A stretch of DNA of 64,000 nucleotides. It comes from Amoebidium appalachense. Taxonomy: Eukaryota; Ichthyosporea. The notes under the pieces are model-generated. The model did not search any database and was not told the DNA's origin. It saw only the letters and a list, made by a program, of their open reading frames with translations. The stretch covers positions 7,812,001 through 7,876,000 of the forward strand of contig CAVNZM010000009.1 in assembly GCA_963693365.1 (NCBI GenBank), read 5' to 3'. Made by a program: the position numbers and the translations under genes. Positions 12,477-25,824 of the stretch are shown piece by piece (position 1 is the stretch's first letter; every line of letters starts with the position of its first letter).

Positions 12477-14135
12477 TTAGTGACCACCGGGGAGCTCCTT
12501 TGTGATGGCAGTCACGCCATAGCGCAGCTTTGAGTTCCACGTACCGTACAGGAAATAGAACACTAACCCAGCAGCCAGCCACCCAAGGAACCGGTATGCA
12601 GTCTCTTTGCCCGTAGAAGACATCAACCAAAGGCACAAACCAATCGAAATAAACGGCACAATAGGCAGCTCATACTTAACACCGTTGCGAGTAATCGGGA
12701 TATTCCCCCAGCACTTGAACAGGCGCGGTGCCTGCGGCTGAGTGAAACGAAGAATGAGAACACCAATGGAAACGAGCACGAATGCAAAAAGTGTTCCGAT
12801 TGACGACATGTCCGCGAGCACGTCGATAGGGAGGGTAGCGCCAGCGATAGCGCAGAAAACGCCGGTGAAGATAGTAGTGACGTAGGGGGTCTTGAAGCGC
12901 GGGTGCAACTGGGCGGCGAAACCAGGGAGAAGACCATCCTTGGCCATAGAGTAGAAAATACGGGGCTGACCCATGAGAGTAACAAGAAGCACGGAGGTGA
13001 GACCGGTAAGAGCGGCCAGCGTAACCACAATGGAAAGCCACTTCCCGCCAATGGATTCAGCAACGAAGGAAATTGGGGATGCGACGCTCTTGTATTGGTA
13101 GTAGGGCACGACACCAACGAGAACCAACGCCATCAGAATGTAGAGGACGGTGCATACAGCCAGGGAGCCCAACACACCGATTGGGAGGTCGCGCTGGGGT
13201 ACCTTGGCCTCCTGCGCCATACACGTGACGCAGTCAAACCCGATATAGGCGAAGAAAACTACCACCGCAGCACGCATCACACCTTGGAAGCCGTACGTGT
13301 CACCGCCCTGGTTGGGTGGAATGAAGGGGGTGTAGTTGTCTGGGTCCACCTTTGTGAAGCCCATGATGATAACAAGAAGAATCACGGCCATCTTGATTAC
13401 CACAATGACGTGGTTGACCCACGCAGACTCCTTGATACCCACCACAAGAATAATCGTCACAAGTGTCACGATCGCCGCGGCCGGAAGGTCAATGTAGTTA
13501 CCTGTAACAACAAACTCGCTTGTGCCGGAATCCCATGCGATAGGTGACCCACACCACTTGGGGTCCAGGGTCACACCGACCTTAGCGAAGAAAGAGCGGA
13601 AATACGCAGACCAGCCCACCGCGACAGCGGCTGAACCAATCATGTACTCGAGAAGAAGGTCCCAGCCAATAATCCATGCGATGAACTCACCCATAGTTGC
13701 ATATGTGAACGTGTAGGCACTTCCGGCGATGGGAATCATGGTGGCAATTTCAGTGTAGCAGAGTCCAGCAAACGCCGATGCAATCCCAGCAATGATGAAA
13801 GACAAAACGACAGCGGGGCCAGCGTAGTTGCCTGCCGCCACGCCCGCAAGCACGAAGATGCCCGTTCCGATGATAGCACCCACACCCAACGCCATCAGGT
13901 CAAAACCATTGAGGCAGCGCTTCATACCACTGTCCCCTTCACCCTCCGCACAAAGACCTTCGAACGATTTGCACTGCCACATCTGCCACCAAACCCGCTC
14001 GGCGCCTGCGCGTTGTTGGCCGCTGTAATCGTCGGATGGTGCCCCATTTTGCCGGTCCACGTCTGTCACCTGTCCATTGTTGAACACGGAGGAGGCCCCG
14101 TCCCACTTCTTGACCCCGACGTCGCTAGTCGCCAT
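12477..14135 (-). CDS. Cationic amino acid transporter (SLC7 CAT-type, APC superfamily)
   Basis: Encodes 552 residues in one uninterrupted exon. After about 70 polar residues comes the APC-superfamily core: LNGFDLMALGVGAIIGTGIFVLAG (first membrane helix with the GxGxIxGTGIF substrate-binding loop), then GPAVVLSFIIAGIASAFAGLCYTE and about ten to twelve further hydrophobic helices. FFAYIGFDCVTCMAQEAKVPQRDLPIG is the hallmark of the CAT branch (SLC7A1-4 of animals, CATs of plants and protists). Such proteins carry lysine, arginine or ornithine across the plasma membrane or vacuolar/lysosomal membrane. The ATG at 14135 is chosen because its context is ACCATGG; the frame stays open a little upstream without another ATG. 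The C-terminal extra helices of long CATs appear partly present (the WLAAGLVFYFLYGTW region). Substrate and membrane are inferred from family. Lack of introns contrasts with the other transporter in the window. Confidence 0.9.
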   Translation of the reverse strand: MATSDVGVKKWDGASSVFNNGQVTDVDRQNGAPSDDYSGQQRAGAERVWWQMWQCKSFEGLCAEGEGDSGMKRCLNGFDLMALGVGAIIGTGIFVLAGVAAGNYAGPAVVLSFIIAGIASAFAGLCYTEIATMIPIAGSAYTFTYATMGEFIAWIIGWDLLLEYMIGSAAVAVGWSAYFRSFFAKVGVTLDPKWCGSPIAWDSGTSEFVVTGNYIDLPAAAIVTLVTIILVVGIKESAWVNHVIVVIKMAVILLVIIMGFTKVDPDNYTPFIPPNQGGDTYGFQGVMRAAVVVFFAYIGFDCVTCMAQEAKVPQRDLPIGVLGSLAVCTVLYILMALVLVGVVPYYQYKSVASPISFVAESIGGKWLSIVVTLAALTGLTSVLLVTLMGQPRIFYSMAKDGLLPGFAAQLHPRFKTPYVTTIFTGVFCAIAGATLPIDVLADMSSIGTLFAFVLVSIGVLILRFTQPQAPRLFKCWGNIPITRNGVKYELPIVPFISIGLCLWLMSSTGKETAYRFLGWLAAGLVFYFLYGTWNSKLRYGVTAITKELPGGH

Positions 14136-14236
14136 GGTTGGTAGCGTGAGAGGTCCAACTGAAGTTCTGTTCTGTGCCAATCTGTAGGCGATGGTTTGTC
14201 GTTCGCCGGAATAATCTCCTGCGTGCTTAGCAGCGG

Positions 14237-14244
14237 CTTTTATA
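14237..14244 (-). promoter_or_regulatory. TATA box of the amino acid transporter gene
   Basis: TATAAAAG on the minus strand, 102 bp before the chosen ATG. Spacing resembles the TATA boxes ahead of the lectin-like gene and the small basic protein genes in this window. No TCAGTY initiator is evident here. Confidence 0.6.
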
Positions 14245-14249
14245 GTTTT

Positions 14250-15295
14250 ACAGAAGAGGCAAGGAGAGCGGCGGCGAAAACAACTGCATGACTATAACCC
14301 AATAACAGATTGGTATGGCACCATTGGCACAGTTCAGATGATTGGCAGACGAGGAATTCAAAAGTGAGCATCGATGATCAACGGTACGTGCGGATCGTGC
14401 CCTCTTGACAGGGCTCTTGTCCCAAGCAGAACTCTCGTCCACGACAATGCCTCTATATGTGCACCCATAGTCGAACTGTTACATAATGCATTGCGAACAA
14501 GGGATACATGAGGGTTGGTGCTGTTTTGAATAAGGGAAGTAAGTGCGACAGCCTCGCTGTACCCGATTGAACGGCCGCGGTACACTGGAGATTCAGCCTC
14601 ACTGCAGCCTGGAGGCACCCATTTTTTCTTTGGAAAGAATCCGTGTATGTCTTATCGAACAAGCTTCTCTGATGCAGTTTATCTTATATTTTCTTATTAC
14701 ACATTTATGAACAGCTCAGTTTAGAGTAATATAGCCCTTCTCATAAAGAAACTGTGAAAGTTGACGTTACTTTGAAACCGTTGCAAATTCACTCACATAC
14801 CAGAGAGCACCGCGTGAACCTATGATTGGTCGTCAAGTGCTCATGGCATGCCTCACAAATATGCGGCTTCCTGAGAAAAGCCTGAGAGGCTGAGGGCCGG
14901 CTGAGGCTATTTGAGTGCATGACTGATGAAGCGCCTCCTTTTCTCTGGCAGCATATATATTACTACAGGCATCGTGTAATCTGCAATAATATATAGGCCT
15001 ATGCTCAAAAAACAATTTCATATGACCAGCCAAGAAAATTTGAGTAGCTCACTGTGGTCTGTGGGTCCTAACGCTCGAGAGCTCCGTGGCGCAAGTTCGC
15101 AACGCAAGTTTCATTTCAACTTGATCGCTGAAGCAACGGTGCGAGGCTAATTACCTATTGGCCTAGAATGCATCACGATCTTACAAATAAAAAGCCACAA
15201 AAAGGTTATTCAAGTACGTGATGCTTTCAAGCGAACGTGATGCGTCGGCATGGGCCTGCATGTTATTAGAGGTGGACGAAACTTTCCCATTAGCG
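14250..15295. other. Unique intergenic DNA upstream of the transporter
   Basis: About 1 kb of ordinary-composition sequence with little microsatellite content. Short open frames exist on the minus strand (for example 14358-14618, up to 86 codons), but they lack family resemblance, splice support or a nearby polyadenylation signal. It probably holds the upstream control region of the minus-strand transporter. Confidence 0.5.
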
Positions 15296-15297
15296 TA

Positions 15298-15330
15298 CAC
15301 ACACGTCACACACACACACACGCACGCACG

Positions 15331-15394
<64 letters not shown>

Positions 15395-15410
15395 GTGACA
15401 CACACACTGT

Positions 15411-15458
<48 letters not shown>

Positions 15459-15629
15459 CGCACACGCACACACATACACCCGTACGCACGTGTCACATAC
15501 GCACACACACACACACTCACACACACGCACACAAGAACACACACTCACGCACGCCCGCACGAACGCATGCACGCCTGTACGCACGCACACACGCATACTA
15601 CTCACAACACGTACACACCGTGATACACA

Positions 15630-15665
<36 letters not shown>

Positions 15666-15965
15666 CACACGCACACACACCCGCACAAACACAAACACGC
15701 ACACATGCATACACACGCACACACACACACACACATGTACATACATACACATGTATGTATGTGCATGCGCATGCACACATCCCCGTACACAAACACACGC
15801 ACACACCCACATCGCTTTTCTCCTCCTTCTTCCTCTCTCTCCCTCCCTTTCCCTCCTTCTCCTCTCTCTCTCTCTAGCTTTCTCTCTCTCTCTCTCTCTC
15901 TCTCTCCCCCCCCCCCCCCCCCCCCTCTCTCTCTCTCCCCCTCCCTTCCCCCTCTCTCTCTCTCC

Positions 15966-16024
<59 letters not shown>

Positions 16025-16243
16025 CCCTCCCCCCCTCCTCTCTCTCGGCTAGATCTCTCCCTTTCTCGTCGGACCTCACTCTCCCTTGCTCTCTTCCTGA
16101 CTCCCTCTCGCTCTCTCTCCCTCCCTCCCTCCCTCCAACCCTCCCCCCTCCTTTCCCCCCCCCCTCTCTCTTTCTCTCTCTCTCCCTCTCTATTTCTCTC
16201 TCTCTCTCTCTCTCTATCTCTATCTCTCCTTTCCTTCTCGCTC

Positions 16244-16320
<77 letters not shown>

Positions 16321-16321
16321 C

Positions 16322-16409
<88 letters not shown>

Positions 16410-16459
16410 ACACACACACCGCTACACACACACACACCCTCACACACACACACATAGGT

Positions 16460-16494
<35 letters not shown>

Positions 16495-16664
16495 CACACA
16501 CGCGCGCGCTCACACACCCACAAACACGCCCGCACAACCACCCACACACATCTCTCTCTCTCTCTCCCCTCCCCTCTAGACTCTCCCACCGCCCATTTCT
16601 CAGTCTCTCACAGGCAGTCACCCCGCCCCCGCCCCTCTTTCCCTCTCTCCCTCCCTCCCTCCCT

Positions 16665-16759
<95 letters not shown>

Positions 16760-16771
16760 CCCCCCCCCCCC

Positions 16772-16817
<46 letters not shown>

Positions 16818-16831
16818 CACACACACACACA

Positions 16832-16866
<35 letters not shown>

Positions 16867-16995
16867 CCCCCCCCTCTCCTATCTCTCTCTCTCCCCCTCC
16901 CCCCCCCCTCCCTCCCTCCCCCTCTCTCTCCCCCACAACCCAACCCCCCCCCCCCTGCACCCTGTTTTCACTCTCCTTAACCCCCTCCCCCCCCC
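15298..16995. repeat. Giant compound microsatellite block
   Basis: Nearly 1.7 kb without unique sequence: (CA)n with CG-containing variants (ACGC)n at 15298-15815, (CT)n and C runs at 15816-16250, (CA)n at 16250-16550, (CCCT)n and (CT)n at 16640-16757, a short (TA)n at 16789-16813, then CT/C mixtures. Positions 15640-15665 hold an (ACGC)n run. The very long open frames here (Thr-His, Leu-Ser, Val-Cys, Arg-Glu) are repeat translations. Confidence 0.95.
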
Positions 16996-17768
16996 CCCCC
17001 CCTCTGCGGAGGAAGATGGATGTGCTCTGCTTTTTTAGTTATCTCAGATGTGCGCACTCTCAAAAATCTGCAATGGAATATCAGTGTAATATCCGTCGTG
17101 AAATTGTAACTTCCCATTCCCTCCCCCCCATCTCAACCTCTCCCATTCCCTCAGCTCCTTCCCAGGGCGTCTTTCCCCTTGTATGCTTTACTATTATTGA
17201 AGCCGGTGTTGCAAACCACCATAAATAACCAGTGATCCATGATGCCTCAAGCTTGACTCAATTGAACTGTCAGTCAATTGATGATGAGTCATTCTACTCA
17301 CAGATAACTCATGTAGGGGATTGTACTGCATGTTTCTGAGCTACACTAGTTGTTGCAGAACACAATGCTACCATTACACATAGTTAGGCTGCCCTGAAGG
17401 AGGTTTTATAGCAAGCCACCATGTCATCGGGTGTGCTAGAATTTATTCAGTATTATAATCGCTGCTGCGATCAACATCGTAATCTCATATGCTGGAACTT
17501 ACTGGGGGCACTAGCCTAACTTTCCAGCCCCGATTACACTGTTACAGTAGCTACATGATATGCAGTTGATAAATACATATGATTCAGAGCGGGTGTTGTT
17601 TTCGCATAATCAGAGGCCGGTTCAGGGGAGAAATGGACTGTATTGAAGATGTGCACAGTGTCTTGCGAGCATGGTGCGCTTAAGGAGACACGGACGGTGA
17701 TGTTGATTTCAACAGTGCTCCTGTGTGTGTTTGTGCCAGTGTGTGGCAGCGCCTGCCATTTTTTGTGG

Positions 17769-17815
<47 letters not shown>

Positions 17816-17966
17816 GGGGAATGCCGGGGTGACAGGGGCATGTGGGGTGGGGATTGGGCGTCGGGGGTTTGGGGGGGAGGGGGGGGGGGGGGGGAGGGGA
17901 GTCGAGGGGAAGCCGGGGAACGTAGAGAAACAAGTTCACTCGATGGGAAACGGAAAGGAATTTGTG

Positions 17967-18029
<63 letters not shown>

Positions 18030-18690
18030 ATGTGTGTGTGTGTGTGTGTGTGCATGTGTGTGTGTATGTGCGTCTGTGCATGTGCATGTGTGTGTGCGTG
18101 TGCATGTGCGTTCGTGCGTGTGTGTGTGCGTGTGCGTGCACGCGCGTGCGCGTGTTTTGTGTGTATGTGTGTATGTGTTTGTGCGCACGCAAACACGGAC
18201 GGGGAATGGGGGGGGGAGGGGGAGAGGTTCGAGGGGTAGGTGCACGTATTACCAGCTCTATTGCAAAAATCACTTATACTGCATATGCCCCATAGGGGTT
18301 AGCTCGTCCATTACGGGGGTGTGTAACATGCACAAATCATCACTCAGGCAAAGCTTTGTGGTGACATAAAAATACAAGTTCAAATGGATAAATTCCTGAG
18401 AATACTAAGAACCAAGAAGCGTCCAACGCAAATCCTGAGGATATGTTGTCATACATAAAAGGCGGTATACGGCTACAACAGAGACAGGGTCCATCCTCGG
18501 TAGGGTTTCTACACTGCCTTAACTAATGATACCAAGCCAACTTTTTCCAATATATTACAAGCTGAATACAAAGCCGGCACCCACGCATCAACTTCGCACC
18601 GTCAGTCATTCATAAATGAGCAGGCACTGACTCTGGTTCTGACACTTACCACAACTACAGAATTGTTTTCGTTTCCCACTTCCCTCATAC

Positions 18691-18738
<48 letters not shown>

Positions 18739-18816
18739 TTCTTCCCCCTCCTGCCCCCAGGAATATCAGCCATCAACCAGCAACCCTACCGTATTAATTA
18801 CAGCTCCATCACAATC
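16996..18816. other. Intergenic DNA with (GT)n blocks
   Basis: 17020-17720 and 18240-18690 are mostly unique and AT-rich with no supported gene. 17775-17812 and 17963-18180 are (GT)n arrays, the second interrupted and drifting into GCGT/GTGC variants. 18693-18738 is a C homopolymer of about 46 bp just beyond the 3' end of the minus-strand TPR gene. Confidence 0.6.
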
Positions 18817-19458
18817 TCACCCATGATCATCATCAGGTTCAGAATCGCTCCCGGATTCCGGTTCGGCCCCACCCTCAGCCTCCAGAAAGGCATGAGCACG
18901 TTGCCGTACCACCCTCCTCGCCTGTGCGTTGGTGATGAAGTGACGCAGCTGCAGCAATTCCAGCTGATTTTGGGGGAAACTACAACTCCTCAGCCCCTGC
19001 TGTATAGTCTCTAGCGCGTTTGTGATAAGGCCACATTTCTCTTCTGCAAGAGCCTTACGCATGTATGCACGATGGAAAGAGGCGTCCAGCTCGATAGATT
19101 TCTCGGCATAGTAGATGGCTAGCTGGCAGCAGTTGCGGTGTATGTAGACGGCTGAGATGTTTGAATACACCCTTGGGTCCTGAATGGTTGAACCTGGTTA
19201 TCACCAACCTTAAACCCATATGGTGCATCTCAAGTTTTTAGGAGTCATCTTCTGGAGAAGCAAACTTTAAGGGCTTAACACATGTGAAGAAATTGCGCTG
19301 AAGTGTGTAACCGAAAGAAAAATTATACTACAAAGCAACATGCCCATGAGTGACGTGTTGGCTCGAGCACTATTCAGCTTATCGCTACATGACAACTTAA
19401 AAAGGTCAAACCTGACCAAAAATCAGCTAATTTTAGTTGTTAAACCAGAAGAATACGA

Positions 19459-19553
<95 letters not shown>

Positions 19554-20159
19554 GGTGTGTGTGTGTGTGTGTTGTAGTGTTTCTGTGAAGGGTGAGGCGG
19601 GGGGGGGGGGGGGGTAGGTTGAAGTGGGGTAGGGGAAGCTGCATGGAAGGGGGAGGGCCGGGAGAGTAGAGTGAATCGGGCAAAGGGGGAGGGGGGGGGG
19701 GGGGGGGGGTATTGCCACTTGCATTAGGCATGTTTGGAAAGGCTTCGGTCTGTTTCGTTCAAGCAACCGTCAAAGGAAACACACATCGAATAAACCCCCC
19801 CCCGGGAGGGGGAAGGGTGGTGAAGTTTAGGAAACAGTGGCTAGGAGAAGAATATTTATGCACTAGAGGGTAGAAAAGACGAGCATATCTCATAACAGGG
19901 AACCCGGTCCAGGCTAGACGAGATGGAGTGACAGTTCCATTCAGAAGCATGAATGCTGAGAACGTTTACATTTTCTTGGGTGATGGTATACCTTGTCATT
20001 TAGGGCAACCGCCTCCATGTAGCACAACATAGCCTGTTCATAGTCCCTATTTCCATACGCAGAGTTACCCTTCTGCCTCCACTCAGACGCATCCTTTTCT
20101 CGCTGCTTTTGTGCTATCGCTTCCTGCTCCTCCGGGGAAACCCACATGGGGTTACCCAT
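18817..20159 (-). CDS. TPR-repeat protein with co-chaperone-type carboxylate clamp, two exons
   Basis: Exon 1 is 20159-19992 (56 codons), exon 2 is 19179-18817 (120 codons plus TGA). The donor AAG|GTATAC and acceptor CCATTCAG|GAC join in phase 0, giving 176 residues. The domain is SEWRQKGNSAYGNRDYEQAMLCYMEAV (TPR1, residues 26-52), DPRVYSNISAVYIHRNCCQLAIYYAEKSI (TPR2) and FHRAYMRKALAEEKCGLITNALETI (TPR3), then a capping helix and an acidic, disordered C-terminus ending DSEPDDDHG. KGN in TPR1, the Asn of YSN in TPR2 and YMRK in TPR3 match the dicarboxylate clamp by which HOP/STI1-type TPRs grip the EEVD tail of Hsp70 or Hsp90. No catalytic domain is fused, so it is either a small adaptor or a stand-alone TPR protein; chaperone binding is inferred. 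The intron (19180-19991) is (GT/CA)n and G-rich on the plus strand, so C-rich on the sense strand. The exon boundaries are consistent with a complete protein. Confidence 0.85.
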
Positions 20160-20983
20160 TTTTCATGCAAAAGACAATCAAGGCCAAAGCAGGTAAACGT
20201 AATATTGCAAAGAAAAAATAAGGCCAAATTGAGCGCTAGGTCTAAAGTAGAGATTCTTTTAGATAATGTTGTGCCGGATTTCCCAATGGAACGATCACAG
20301 TTTCACAAGTTCGTACGAGTATAAAATTGAGAGTATTGTCTCCGTTCAAGCAGCACAAGGCAATAAACTCGCTTATCAACCACAACTGTGGCTTCACAGG
20401 TAGAAGAGTTTCCAAACAGGCCTGCTCCAGTGCTTCGGCTAACATAAGCTACAATACGTGTACAAACGTACTGTGCCTTCCTCAAGAGCCTTTTTTCCAG
20501 TCTATCATAGAACCGAAAAATCATGAGCCACACAACACGAACATAGGTTTTGCGAACCGCCTACACGACAAATAAATGATATGTTTTGATTCGTAAACTA
20601 GAGTTTAAACTGTTTAAAATGTTGAATGATGCGCTAATCCCGAATCAAAACGCTTTAATATCATGCAAGTCTGTCACCTTATTTTATGACGGTCAGTCCC
20701 CCCCCCCTCCCCCCCCCCCCCCCCCCCCCCCCCCTTCATCCCCCTGTCAGCACACCTGCATCACATGTTCCTCCTCGCTCAGCTTCATACATATGATTGC
20801 TACAATAATAACAAATTTTAAGCAAGAAGGATTGACGTAGGCTAGGCCCATCTCACATTGATCTAACCTGCTGGGTAACTTGCTGGGTACTGCCATCTTC
20901 GTCGCTCATCACTTCGCTTCCCTGGCCCCACTCATCAGTTGGAAGCACCATCATATATTTGGTGCATTTCACCCACGTGGAAC

Positions 20984-22795
20984 ATGGGAGGCAAAGAGCA
21001 GCAGGAAGCAGCTAGAGGCATAGCAGAGGCGCTACCCTGTGTGCTGTTTATCAGCGGGCGTCGACCGGTAGCAGACAAGCAACAGTTAGACGCTGCTGGC
21101 ATCACATTTATCATCAATGGTAGGTCACTATGACAAGCCGGTATTACCTTATTAGTAATCGGTAACCAGTCTCCCTCTCCCTCCCTCACCTTCTCTCTCC
21201 AGATTCTCCCCTCTTTCCCCACTCTCCTTTCCCCACTCTCCGTCCCTCTCTCCCTCAGCTCCCCCCTTCCATCCTTGCTCCCTCCCTCCCTCCCTCCCTT
21301 CCTCCTCTCGCCCTCCCTCTTCTCTCCTACTCCCACTTCTTACCGCCACCCCTTGTCCTCTCCCACTCTTTTACTCCACGATCCATCTTCCCACACTCTT
21401 TTGTCTCGTCCCCGCCCCAACCCACTGCATCTCTACCCCCCTCCTCTGGCCCCTCTTGCCTCCCCTCTCCCCCCCCCGCCCCCCCCCCCCTCTCTGGCCT
21501 CTTCCCCTATTCCCATTTTCCCTTCTCCGAGCTCCCCCTTCCTCTTTCCCCCTCCGCCCCCCCCCCCCCCCCCCTTCTTTCGCCTCCCCCCCCTCCCCCC
21601 TCTCCCCCCTGCTCCTTGCCCCCCCCCCCCCCTCCCCCTCCCCCTCTCTCTCTCGGCCCCCCCCCCCCCCTCCCCTCCCTCTCCTGTCTCTCTTACTTTA
21701 TCTCCTTCTCTCTTCTCTCTCTTACACACATTTTCTCTCTCTATTTCTCTCCCTTGCTATCTCCCTTGCTCCCTCCCTCCCTCTCTTTCTCTCCCTCTCA
21801 CTCCCTCCCCCCCCCCCCCCTCCCCCTCCCCCCCCCCCTCTCTCCCTCCTCTCTCCTCCCTCCCTTCCTCCCTCTCCCTTCCTTACCCATACCCCCCTTC
21901 TCGTCTCTCTCTCTCTCTCTCTCTCCTCCCCCCCCCCTCCCCCTCTCTCTCCCCTCCCCCCTCTTCCCCCTTTCTCCCCTCAGCGTCTCTCGCCCTGTTT
22001 CTCTTTCCCTCTCGCTGTCTCCTTCTCCCCCCCCCCCCCCCCTCCTGCTCCTCCTCCCCTCCCCCCCCCCCCCCCCCGCGCCCCCCTTCGTCTCTTGCTC
22101 TCATACACCCTTTGCCTCCCCCCCCCCCCCCCCCCTCTTCCCCCCCCTGCCCCCAGGCCGCCCTAAATCCACCTGTAAACATAGCTTCTGCACAACATGG
22201 GTTTCCGTTTCTCTTTGGTCATGATTGATTGTGTAGTCTAACCGATATATTTTGACACCCTTATTTCTTTTGGCCCATTGGTGAAGGTATTCGCCACGCT
22301 AATATATCATGAATACAGTCGTAACGAAGCTCGTATAATAAAACAATAAAAAAGTAGGAATATTTTCTTGAGACTAGTTAATCCTCTCAATGATAAGCAT
22401 TTTTTTGGTTGTTGCCTAAACAGGCACAGATGGACCCCAAACTGCACACAAACTGAACACTAAAATAATTATAAAAATAATACATCCCTATGCCTGTATA
22501 TAACCCAAACACACGGCAACATAAGGCACACTACACCGGGAAAACCACGGAGAAAAATAGATAGTGCATTTTGCTGACAAAAAGCATGGCTTTACAGCAG
22601 CGGCAAAGGACGTCCCCTGCTATTTCCCCACCGAATTTTGCTATCACACTATTCACGTCGAGGATGAGGGGGAGGAAATGCTATGTGAGCATTTTCAGAC
22701 GATCCTGGATATTGTGGATAGAGAGCGGAGGAATGGAGGGAGGACCCTGGTGCACTGTCAGGCAGGTGTGAGTAGGTGAGTTGGTGTGTGTGTGT

Positions 22796-22851
<56 letters not shown>

Positions 22852-24419
22852 AGAGAGAGAGAGGGAGGGAGGGGGAGGGGGCAGCACAGGAGGGTGTGTG
22901 TGTGTGTGTGTGTGGTGGTGGTGGTGGTGGGGGGGGGGGGGGGGGGGGGGGGGGGGATGATGTTAGCCTCGGTGCACATGCAGGATGTTACACAGGACTC
23001 ATGGTGCTTGTGGGTAGATGTACGTGGCTAAGTGTGTGTGTCTGAATGCTATTGGGCTAATTGAAGTTTGTCGTAGAGCCTCCTTGTCATCCTCTTATTT
23101 TTTAATTTTTTTAATTTTTGGTTTTATCACATATAGGGGTCTTATTTTTTGTTGCATCAAAGAAGAACGGGGTTAGTGGTTATCCCTTCCACGCCGACTT
23201 CCACATACTAAACTTAATCTTCTATACTTTTCATCTAGTTCTGAACCACCTCGCCACCACTGAAACAGATGATGCCTCGAGCTCATATTAGTGCATTTGG
23301 TGTCCCAAGTCCCACACACAATTGTCTACTGCTGCTTTTATGTCCCCCCCCTCCACCCACCCACACCCACCCACCCCCCTCCTCCCTCCCCTTCCCCCCC
23401 CCCCCTCCCCCCCCTCCCCCTACCCCTCCCCTCCTTACACCCACACACCCCCACACCCCCACGCAGCATAAATACACGTGCAGGTTTTTTCATTACACAC
23501 ACACACGGCATACATTCTCACACTCACTACCAACATACCAGCCTCACCTATCACAGGTCGCTGTTCCAAGGCCTACCACCTAGTGTTCTATTTTTGGATC
23601 TACCGCTATCTAAACTTCTATTTATAGGTCCGCCACACTGGTGTTGGCCTACCTAATGACCGCCGAGAGATGGACTCTCAAAGACTCCTTTCTGTATTTG
23701 AAATCGAGACGGCCCATGGTTCGTCCAAACAACGGTATGTGCACTGTGTGAAAACACTGGGTGTATAGTTGTTTTTTCTATGTGCTGTACTTTTTTTCTT
23801 TTCTTTGTTTTTTCATTCCACCTTTTGTTATCCGTGTTAAAAGTTTTTTTAAACGTGTCCCGACCCCCCCCCCCCCCCCCCCCCTCCTCTGCTTTCCACG
23901 AGAGAAAAGGGGGGATAGGGAGGGGAATGAGAGTTGGTGTGGAGCGGACTGGGTAAGGGAAGAAGTACGGGTGGGAGGGTGGGGATGGGGGCAAAAACCG
24001 CTTTGTCGTTCCGGTGATTCTGCCCCTTTTGGAGCATTCCAACCTGCCTCCAGCCACCACAACACACACACACGGCCTCTGTCTTTTTCATTGTCCCTTG
24101 CTGGTTTCTGTTTGCTATTGTCACCACCACACCCATTTTATGTGTGATTTATTGTTTGTGTTCCGCAAGGAAATAACATGTTTACAATGCCCTTAGGTGT
24201 TCTCTCCTCTCAAGGGTTGTAGGGGCAATGCTGTGAAGAAAGAAGCTGTTTATGGTGGGGTTTATCGGTGGTGGTATTGTATGTGTGTGGCTGTGTGCGT
24301 GTGTTCGTGCTTCCGCGCCTGTGTGCCTGCATGCATGCATCCCTGTGTGTTTGTGTTAACGGACATGGTTGTGGTCTTTATTTTGGGTGGTGGTGGTGGT
24401 GGTGTGTGTGTGTGTGTGT

Positions 24420-24499
<80 letters not shown>

Positions 24500-25363
24500 G
24501 GCGGGGGGCGGGGGGTAGACAGACTAGTGCACAGTTCATCTCTTTATGCTCTGAGAGTGATCTGCCAACCGCATCACACAGGCTAAAAATAGTAACATGT
24601 GCTCTGTGCCTGCAGGCTTTTGGCAACAACTGATTGGCTACGAGGCTAAACTGTATGGAAAGAATTCAGTGCACATGGTGATGGGCCCGAAAGGTAGCCC
24701 CCCCCCCCCCCCCCCCCTTTGTCTTCAATGCGCACTTCGTACTCTGTCTGTCTGTATTCTACCCCCCCCCCCCCCCCCCCCCCCTGCCCCACCCCTTCCC
24801 TTAACCCCCTCGTCCCGTTCCCCTTCCCGGTATGCGTGGTTAACAGAATGTTTTTTTTTACCTTCTTTTTTGTCCGAATGAAACCGTTTCGGCTTGGCTT
24901 GGATACGTGTTGGCATGTAGATTCTCCTTGTGTGTTAAAAAGTGTTTGTATAGGGGTTTTTGTTTAGGTGCTTGCTTAGAGTGCATTTACACTTAAAGCT
25001 GTATGTTGGTATGTGGGCGTGTGTGCCCATCCTTGTGTGCCTACATATGTGACTGTGTTTGTGTGTATGTAATGCATGTGTGTGCGTGTGTGTGTGCTTG
25101 TGGGTGTGTGGGTGGGGACCGTAGGTGTCTGTGCCTTTTATATCCAGCAGCGGGCTTTGGTGGCTTGCACACGATTGGTTGGTTGTTCACCATCATGTCT
25201 TATTTTCCTTGGATTCTTCATGTTGGTCGTAACCCCCCCCCCCCCCCCCCCTTCCCCCCCCTTAAAAAAAAAAATAAAAAAATAAAAAAAACAAACAAAG
25301 AAAGAAAGAAAGAAAGAAAGGAATCCTCTTATCCTGCTATTGGGCACGTTTCTGTTTCTCCGC

Positions 25364-25398
<35 letters not shown>

Positions 25399-25589
25399 TC
25401 ACCCCCTCCCAGGCTCTCCCTATCATGCATTGTGTTGTTCGCCATGAGTTTGCACTTAATATGTACACATTGGGCATTCTATATCATATTCGACCCCCCC
25501 CCCCCCCCCCCCCCACACACACACAACCCCCCCCCCCCCCCCCAACCCATCCACCCAGCACAGACACACATATCCACGTGCGCGCGCGC

Positions 25590-25654
<65 letters not shown>

Positions 25655-25824
25655 CATGCATACACACACACACTGAATCCCCCCCTCCCCCCCCCCCCCC
25701 TCCCCCCACCCACCCACCCACCATTCCACCCACCCACCCATTCTTCATTTCCCCAGGCTTAACCCCAGACATCTGCTTGAAACAAGTCAAGGCCTCATTC
25801 AGGTCTGATGTGGCGCAAGAATGA
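20984..25824 (+). CDS. Atypical dual-specificity protein phosphatase, five exons
   Basis: Exons 20984-21119, 22598-22775, 23628-23734, 24616-24693 and 25757-25824 join in consistent phases (1, 2, 1, 1) to give 188 residues with no internal stop. The catalytic loop is HCQAGVSR at the exon 2/3 junction, matching the HCxxGxxR signature: Cys is the nucleophile and Arg binds phosphate. The general-acid Asp probably lies in HVEDEGEE, about 35 residues earlier. SATLVLAYLM, SFLYLKSRRPMVRPNNGFWQQL and the following helix are typical of the DSP fold and close to the small DUSP14/18/21/28 group, which dephosphorylate Ser/Thr and Tyr on kinases or other targets. No CH2/rhodanese or kinase-binding domain is present. 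The ATG at 20984 has a reasonable context (GAACATGG); nothing in frame upstream is better. Introns are large and full of C runs, (CT)n, (CA)n and (GT)n; intron 2 opens with a (GT)n array at its donor. The physiological substrate is unknown. Confidence 0.9.
21130..22597. repeat. CT/C-rich low-complexity block in phosphatase intron 1
   Basis: 21165-22150 is almost pure pyrimidine on the plus strand, mixing (CCCT)n, (CT)n and C runs. 22150-22597 is AT-rich unique sequence. The block produces long Pro/Ser/Leu frames that are not genes. Confidence 0.9.

Noticed and set aside
14358-14618. 86-codon minus-strand frame upstream of the amino acid transporter
   Set aside because: No family resemblance, promoter or poly(A) support; length is not unusual by chance.
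15250-16980. 576-residue frame, and similar long frames on both strands of the same block
   Set aside because: They are translations of (CA)n, (CT)n and C runs (Thr-His, Leu-Ser, Pro), open because dinucleotide repeats have no stops.
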